Positions 5,383 through 9,637 of a DNA stretch of 9,637 nucleotides are shown piece by piece. The notes below the pieces were generated by a model. That model had not been told where the DNA came from. It saw only the letters and a list, made by a program, of their open reading frames with translations, and did no database searches. The stretch is from JAYTQG01 sp043746815. Its GTDB lineage: Bacteria > Actinomycetota > Thermoleophilia > Miltoncostaeales > Miltoncostaeaceae. Location of the stretch: the NCBI GenBank assembly GCA_043746815.1, contig JAYTQG010000119.1, forward strand, positions 1 to 9,637, given 5' to 3'. How positions within the stretch are numbered: the first letter of the stretch is position 1; every line of letters begins with the position of its first letter. A program made the position numbers and the translations under genes.

Positions 5383-5781
5383 CTAACTTACGCGGCGAGC
5401 CAGCCGACGAATCTCGTCAAACTGTGCGTTTTCCCGACGCAGTCGATCAAGTTCAGCCTCTTGACGACGCGCAGATACTTGCAGGGTCGCAAATGCCGCC
5501 GTTACCTGTCCGATCGCCGCAGACAGGTCAGAACCACCTGCGTTCCGGGCTCCCCGTGGGCGCCCAGGGCCACGACTACTCCCCTGCCGCCCGGTAATTC
5601 CGCGCTGGCGAGCGATCCGGTAGTAGTTCGCCGAGACCGTCCCCGGCTGCCGACCCGTCTCGTCGGAAATCCTTTGGAAGGCCGCAAGGCGAGTGATTTT
5701 CTCTTCGCCGACGATCTTCTCGACCTGATCAAAAATGAGGGAGCCAATACTCCCGCGTTTTCCTCTCACCGTGTTGGCCAT
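5383..5781 (-). CDS. Small probable DNA-binding protein (HTH-like, AT-hook-like, coiled coil)
   Basis: A 132-aa basic protein of unknown family. From the ATG, residues about 30-58 (RLAAFQRISDETGRQPGTVSANYYRIAR) look like a helix-turn-helix in which GRQPGTVSANYYR would be the turn and recognition helix. Next comes RGPGRPRGARN, which resembles an AT-hook (GRP core in a basic setting). The last 45 residues are rich in heptad-spaced hydrophobics with Arg and Glu (AAFATLQVSARRQEAELDRLRREN), consistent with a dimerising coiled coil. ATG at 5781 is preferred over the GTG at 5787 because GGGAG (5787-5791) precedes it by 5 nt. It follows the glycosyltransferase cluster on the same strand after a gap of about 120 bp, but probably has its own promoter. 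A regulator or nucleoid-type protein is the best guess; the precise role is unknown. Confidence 0.7.
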   Translation of the reverse strand: MANTVRGKRGSIGSLIFDQVEKIVGEEKITRLAAFQRISDETGRQPGTVSANYYRIARQRGITGRQGSSRGPGRPRGARNAGGSDLSAAIGQVTAAFATLQVSARRQEAELDRLRRENAQFDEIRRLARRVS

Positions 5782-5820
5782 TCCCACTCCCAGTCCGAGC
5801 GCTTGGCAATATGAACTCTG

Positions 5821-5850
5821 ACGCTAGCATGAGGCGCAGGCGGCAGTCGA
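5821..5850 (-). promoter_or_regulatory. Candidate promoter for the HTH-like gene
   Basis: On the - strand, TCGACT (5850-5845) and TAGCGT (5826-5821) lie 18 bp apart, about 40 bp before the ATG. A perfect 10-bp palindrome CGGATATCCG (5863-5872) lies just upstream and could be an operator. Matches to the consensus are modest. Confidence 0.3.
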
Positions 5851-5903
5851 GTATTCAGTTCCCGGATATCCGCACAGACCTGCAATTCAAAAGACCAACG
5901 TCA

Positions 5904-7175
5904 CTATTCGTCAAACGGGGCGGAGAGCGTTTCCGCGAGTTGGCGCACAGCGGCCCGCTCGGGACCTGCGGTGAGGCCCGCGACGCAGTCACTCACGAGC
6001 GAACGGCTCAGAGCGTTCGGATCCAGACAGCGGCCAACTCCGAGGCGTTCCAAATCGGCCGCAATCGCGAACTGGTCCGTCGAAAATGGGAGCGCCAGCA
6101 TCGGGACACCGGCACGGATGGCCTCGCCGACGGAGTTGTTGCCTGCGTGGGTGATCATCACGCTGGCGTGGCGCAGGAGCGCGACTTGGGGCAACTCGGG
6201 AGCGACGATCCACGACGCGGGCAGCAAGCCGAGACGCGAGCTCGGCGTCGGGCCGGTTGCGATGGCGGCGACGACACCAGCCGCGCGCAGGCCATCAGCG
6301 ACAACCGCCAGAACATCGTCGCGCTGGGAGAGAAACGTGCCAAACGAGACGTAGACGAATGATCGGACGCCGAGATCGGCGACCGCATTCTCAAGCTGAC
6401 GTGGGAGGTCTTCGTCCCGCACGCAGGAGCCCAGGAACGAGGCACCGGCCGGAAGCGAACGGGCCCGTGTCGGATCGTGGAGCGCTTCGGGGTAGTTGTA
6501 GAGCACGCGCTCCCCATGCACGCGAAAGGGATCATCGACATCAGCGGCGCCCGCGCCAATTGCCCGCACGGCGGCATTGAACTGATCGGCGATCCGCTCC
6601 GTGACCGTCCGACACCGGTCGAGCAGTCTGGCGCGTTCGAACCCGGATGGCAGGAGCGCAGCTGGCCACGCTGGCGGCGCCCCGTAGCGCTCGTTACCGA
6701 CCGGAAGCTGACTGGGATGTCCGGGGACGAAGGTGTCAAACGGCTCCCCCAGACCGCGGAGCGCCGTGGTGGCCGTCAGCGATACGTGGTCCGTGATGAC
6801 CCGGTCCGGCTGGAGCGCGTCGAGAATGGGCGCCAGTTGACGGGCCACGGCCTCGGGCTGCCAAAGAAGATCATCGGCTCGACGCTCCGCTTGATAGAGG
6901 AGCGTTTCGATGGCGCCAACCCGGGTTGCAGCGAAGAACCCGCGTAGATGATCGGCCTCAGCGCCAGCCTGCGCCTCCGGGCGGCTCACTCCAAGGTTCG
7001 TTCCGCGCCCGAGCGTGAGTTCACGCCACTCAAAACCATCCCGCTCCACGCGCTCGCGAAGTGGCAGCCCGGTTGCAGCGACCACCCGCTCCCCCGCCGC
7101 ACTCAGACTCGCGCCGTAGACCGCCAGTGGCTGGTAGTGCGAGACGTACGTCGGGCTGAGAATCAGCGTTGTCAG
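5904..7175 (-). CDS. GT1-family glycosyltransferase (UGT/MGT-like), CTG start
   Basis: An inverting glycosyltransferase that would move a sugar from an NDP-sugar to a small hydrophobic acceptor in the cytosol; 423 aa from the proposed start. The N-terminal strand MTTLILSPTYVSHYQPLAVY contains H13, placed like the catalytic His of GT1 enzymes, then GERVVAATG. The C-terminal half has YVSFGT (about 275-280) and the donor-site signature THAGNNSVGEAIRAG, then PMLALPFSTDQF, with H343, E351, D367 and Q368. The first ATG/GTG/TTG in frame is GTG at 7085, which would remove the first strand and H13. The frame is open and conserved-looking back to CTG at 7175-7173, which overlaps the TGA stop of the upstream gene as CTGA. 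GGCGGG lies about 9 nt before it. Translational coupling with the HEAT-GT4 gene is therefore likely. Acceptor and sugar are unknown. Confidence 0.88.
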   Translation of the reverse strand: MTTLILSPTYVSHYQPLAVYGASLSAAGERVVAATGLPLRERVERDGFEWRELTLGRGTNLGVSRPEAQAGAEADHLRGFFAATRVGAIETLLYQAERRADDLLWQPEAVARQLAPILDALQPDRVITDHVSLTATTALRGLGEPFDTFVPGHPSQLPVGNERYGAPPAWPAALLPSGFERARLLDRCRTVTERIADQFNAAVRAIGAGAADVDDPFRVHGERVLYNYPEALHDPTRARSLPAGASFLGSCVRDEDLPRQLENAVADLGVRSFVYVSFGTFLSQRDDVLAVVADGLRAAGVVAAIATGPTPSSRLGLLPASWIVAPELPQVALLRHASVMITHAGNNSVGEAIRAGVPMLALPFSTDQFAIAADLERLGVGRCLDPNALSRSLVSDCVAGLTAGPERAAVRQLAETLSAPFDE

Positions 7176-9256
7176 ACTGGTGCACCCGCCGCCACTCGCC
7201 GTCTGGACGACCGCGCGTACAGCTCTGCCAAGGCGCTCGCCATGCCCTCGATGGTCATGTCGTCCATGACGTGCTTGCGGACACGGTCGACGCGCCCGGA
7301 GAGATCGACAAGCGGAACAGCACGCCGAATTCCGTCCCGAATTGCCTCGGTGTTCCGGCCATCGACCAGAACGCCCGTCGCACCGTCATCGATGTACGTG
7401 GATGGCCCGCCCGTGCGGGGCGCGACGACGACGAGCCCGGCAGCAAGTGCCTCCACGATCGCGAGGCCGAACTCCTCTTTCGCGCTTCCGCAGACGTAGA
7501 TGCCGCGTCGCGAAGCCGCGTAGGCCAGCAGGCGAGCAGTGTCGATGTGCGGACGATGGCCGACAAGGAGGAGCCCCTCACACCCTTCGGCGGCGATCTG
7601 AATCTCGGTGAGGGTCTCCTGTTCCTCATCACTTGGTGCCTTCAGGTTTCCGCCGATGACCAGGAGGTTGTAGGCGCTACGCAGATCAGCTGCACCAGCC
7701 CACGCGGCGGTTAGCTGACCGACACCTTTGATCGCAGCAAGCCTCCCCGCCGTAACCAGGAACGGCAGGTCCCGACGATCTCCTGGCAGGCGTTCGAGGG
7801 TTGCGGTCAATTCGTCCAGAATGGCGACCGGGCCGCCAGCATCGAAGCGCCCAACGTCGCGGTGCGCGGTCTCCACCGTTGTCAGGCTGACGCCCTCTGG
7901 GATCAACGCCGAGCGCCGAGCGAGCCGCGCGGGATTTAGTCCAAGCAGTGCCGGTAGCTCAAAGCGTACGTTTGGTCGCGGAAGAATCGCGACGCCGGCC
8001 GCCGTACGGGCAAGGGTTTCGACCAGGCGTGCGCGGAACCACCAGTGTTCGCGACTGTCGAGTTCGCCGAACTGGTCACGCGGAACTTCGCCCGCGATAT
8101 CCATGTCATTGATGACCGCGTGCGGGTCAGGAGCGGCGGTAAAGACGACTGGAATCTTCATGGCGCTGGCGACGCGTGCGCCAGCCATCGCTCCGACGTC
8201 CGCCATGCGCAGATGCAGGACGTCGGGCACACCCTGAGCAAGCAGCTGGCGCCGAATCCCGCGCTCGGCTGCAACCCGGTGAATCCACGCATCACGCAGC
8301 GGCACTGGCGGCATCGGTACCGCACAGAAGACGGACCGATCGCCGCGGGGCCAGAGTGCATCGGTCAGTGCATCACTCGGTTCGCCGCGGGAGAGTGTCA
8401 GAACGGTGGCGACGCCGGGAGTCTCGGTCAGCGCCTGCGCAAGCAGCACAAGGAGGCTCGCGATGCCACCGTTGTCACCCACACCCGCGCGCGTTAGACC
8501 GGCGTCAAGGTCCGCGTGCAGAAAGAGCTGGGCAATCTTCAACCCCGGACGACCGTCGCGAGGGGTTGTCGGCGGCGAGCGGTCGTAGAGCGCAAGCAGT
8601 GCACAGGTCGCCAGCGGTCCTTCGTCGGCCACGATTCGCTCAAGGGTGCGACGAACGTCGACATCGGGCCGATCACCAAGGGCACCGATCGCGGCGGCGC
8701 GAACCTGGTGTGTCTCGGAGCGATCACCCGCGACCCGCTCAAGCAGGCGCGTCGCACCAACTCTCGGGTCAAGGCCAAGGGTCTCAACGAGACGTCTGCG
8801 GTGCCTGACGTCGTGATGTGTGTCCAGGGACCTCAGCACGGGGGCAACCAACGCCCCTCCCGCAACCTGCGCCTGGCGTTCCAAGGTGAGCTGGGCGAGC
8901 ATTGCCTCAAACGATTCGTCCGCGGCGAGCTCGAGGAGCCGCGACGTCATGTCCGGGCGCGGCATTTTCTGGGCGAGTGCCCAGACCGCATGCTCGCGTC
9001 TCCACGATGTTTCGTTTGTCAGCATCTCGGTGAGGACACGATCGGAGCCGGTGTCACACACCGCCCCCAGTGCGTGCGTCGCAGCGATCGCGGTGAACGG
9101 ATCGTCCGATCTCGCCGCATTCGAGAGTGCCGCCAGGTCGCCCCGACGTGTCGTTCGCCGAGCGACATCGACGAGAAGTGCGCCAAGGCGCATGCACGCA
9201 ATGGCGCCGGTCTTGCGATCGAGCGAACGCAAAACCTCCCGGACGTCGTTGGTCAC
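7172..9256 (-). CDS. HEAT-repeat / GT4 glycosyltransferase fusion protein
   Basis: A 694-aa two-part protein. Residues 1 to about 230 are paired amphipathic helices with HEAT-like features (for example AAIGALGDRPDVDVRRTLERIVAD, AIAATHALGAV and REHAVWALAQKM), a likely protein-binding solenoid. Residues about 238-680 are a GT-B fold glycosyltransferase of family GT4. The nucleotide-fold start KIAQLFLHAD is followed by the glycine loop GVGDNGGIASL (258-268), the donor phosphate region GRLAAIKG (504-511, R505 and K510), and the E-x7-E motif in EEFGLAIVE (E594, E602). GGPSTYIDDGATGVLV follows. The start GTG at 9256 has GGGGGG 5 nt upstream. The stop overlaps the CTG start of the GT1 gene. No signal peptide or membrane helix is seen. 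GT4 enzymes retain the sugar configuration; the acceptor is unknown. A HEAT solenoid joined to a GT4 domain is uncommon, and the joined frame is continuous with no sign of frameshift. Confidence 0.88.
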   Translation of the reverse strand: MTNDVREVLRSLDRKTGAIACMRLGALLVDVARRTTRRGDLAALSNAARSDDPFTAIAATHALGAVCDTGSDRVLTEMLTNETSWRREHAVWALAQKMPRPDMTSRLLELAADESFEAMLAQLTLERQAQVAGGALVAPVLRSLDTHHDVRHRRRLVETLGLDPRVGATRLLERVAGDRSETHQVRAAAIGALGDRPDVDVRRTLERIVADEGPLATCALLALYDRSPPTTPRDGRPGLKIAQLFLHADLDAGLTRAGVGDNGGIASLLVLLAQALTETPGVATVLTLSRGEPSDALTDALWPRGDRSVFCAVPMPPVPLRDAWIHRVAAERGIRRQLLAQGVPDVLHLRMADVGAMAGARVASAMKIPVVFTAAPDPHAVINDMDIAGEVPRDQFGELDSREHWWFRARLVETLARTAAGVAILPRPNVRFELPALLGLNPARLARRSALIPEGVSLTTVETAHRDVGRFDAGGPVAILDELTATLERLPGDRRDLPFLVTAGRLAAIKGVGQLTAAWAGAADLRSAYNLLVIGGNLKAPSDEEQETLTEIQIAAEGCEGLLLVGHRPHIDTARLLAYAASRRGIYVCGSAKEEFGLAIVEALAAGLVVVAPRTGGPSTYIDDGATGVLVDGRNTEAIRDGIRRAVPLVDLSGRVDRVRKHVMDDMTIEGMASALAELYARSSRRRVAAGAPV

Positions 9257-9282
9257 CGCTGCCCCCCGGCCGCCTGCGTCAC

Positions 9283-9456
9283 TCAGATGGGTGCGTTCAG
9301 CGAATCAATGGCCTGCATCAAGCGCTCCCACGCCTGGTGCTCGGCCTGTTCGTAGGCGCTCGGGCTTGCGTAGAGGTGAGGCGATCGCGACACCGCAAGG
9401 TAGTCGGCAGCGGCACGGGCCCGAACGTCGTCAGTCGCGGCGTCCGCAGAAAGCAT
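9283..9456 (-). CDS. Small hypothetical protein upstream of the glycosyltransferases
   Basis: A 57-aa acidic, helical-looking protein: MLSADAATDDVRARAAADYLAVSRS, then a C-terminal part with YEQAEHQAWERLMQAIDSL. It has no Cys, no membrane segment and no known motif. The frame is open further upstream to 9624, but that extension (Pro, Arg and His rich) does not look like protein. GGGA lies a few nt before the ATG at 9456; a GTG at 9471 is an alternative. It ends 26 bp before the HEAT-GT4 gene on the same strand and is probably co-transcribed. Possible roles include a small partner of the HEAT solenoid, but nothing in the sequence proves this. It may also be a chance ORF. Confidence 0.5.
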   Translation of the reverse strand: MLSADAATDDVRARAAADYLAVSRSPHLYASPSAYEQAEHQAWERLMQAIDSLNAPI

Positions 9457-9585
9457 CGCGTTCCCAGTCACTGAATCCTGCTTCCTGTCGGTGTGGAGTC
9501 GGGCGTTTGGGGGATGGTGTCGGGGCGTCATCTTCGGGTCGATTCCCTTGCCATGAGTCTCGCGGGTGTCGCGCCGACCGCAAGG

Positions 9586-9603
9586 GGGACCGGACAGGGT
9601 CCC
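9586..9603 (-). terminator. Hairpin near the right edge
   Basis: GGGACC (9586-9591) and GGTCCC (9598-9603) form a 6-bp stem with a 6-nt loop. On the - strand it lies about 18 nt after a TGA (9623-9621) that would end a frame entering from the window edge with residues FFDE. It could terminate that off-window gene. No T-tract is present and only four codons of the putative gene are visible. Confidence 0.3.
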
Positions 9604-9637
9604 GAGGCCGATCCGCGATGTCACTCGTCGAAGAACC

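Noticed and set aside
5298..5814. The continuation of the 4825 reading frame as part of a 329-aa protein
   Set aside because: Past the frameshift the frame has no domain and runs antisense to the HTH-like gene, which has better protein character and a good Shine-Dalgarno sequence.
5811..9355. Several + strand frames of 120-280 codons opposite the glycosyltransferase genes
   Set aside because: Typical antisense shadows in high-GC DNA, with Arg/Ala/Pro-rich sequence and no recognisable domains; both glycosyltransferases on the - strand have clear family motifs.
9457..9624. N-terminal extension of the small ORF to a GTG at 9624 (113 aa)
   Set aside because: The extension is rich in Pro, Arg, His and Gly, looks like untranslated DNA, and crosses a hairpin; the ATG at 9456 is better placed.
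9553..9637. Possible + strand gene starts at 9553 (ATG, open to the edge) and 9618 (ATG)
   Set aside because: Too few codons are visible, there is no convincing ribosome-binding site or domain, and the - strand could equally hold the end of a gene here.

Overview
This is a GC-rich window whose gene content fits an actinobacterium. The evidence is a compact layout, frequent GTG starts, a tRNA without an encoded CCA, and the style of its malic enzyme, DUF4143 and toxin-antitoxin sequences. An environmental lineage such as Acidimicrobiia or Thermoleophilia is possible. The phylum call is inference, since no rRNA or other marker lies in the window.

The left edge (about 1-1390, + strand) is housekeeping: the 3' part of a malic enzyme, then a short gene for a type IV pilin-like protein with a textbook prepilin leader. 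The 44-bp gap between them holds two perfect palindromes.

The middle (about 1390-5800) is an accessory zone around a tRNA-Leu(CAA) gene and carries several decayed genes. On the left of the tRNA is an RHH antitoxin gene whose MazF-type toxin partner survives only as a broken stub. On the right is an ApeA-like HEPN protein with an intact R-x4-H motif. Next comes a convergent membrane-anchored pentapeptide-repeat protein built from about 15 near-identical 33-bp units. A hairpin-rich intergenic stretch follows, then the C-terminal end of a DUF4143 ATPase that has lost its ATPase half and carries a frameshift. The zone ends with a small probable DNA-binding protein (HTH-like segment, AT-hook-like motif, coiled coil). 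The combination suggests an integration and decay hotspot next to the tRNA.

The right part (about 5900-9460, - strand) is a tightly packed glycosyltransferase cluster, read right to left: a small 57-codon ORF, a 694-residue protein fusing N-terminal HEAT-like repeats to a GT4 glycosyltransferase, and a GT1 (UGT/MGT-like) glycosyltransferase. The stop of the GT4 gene and the start of the GT1 gene overlap by 3 bases in a CTGA arrangement. This implies a CTG start codon for GT1, because its conserved N-terminal strand and probable catalytic His lie upstream of the first ATG/GTG/TTG. The two enzymes are probably co-translated and may act on one glycoside product, whose identity the sequence does not show.

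The strongest leads are the HEAT-GT4 plus CTG-started GT1 pair, the orphan antitoxin beside a mazF relic, and the tRNA-linked HEPN gene.
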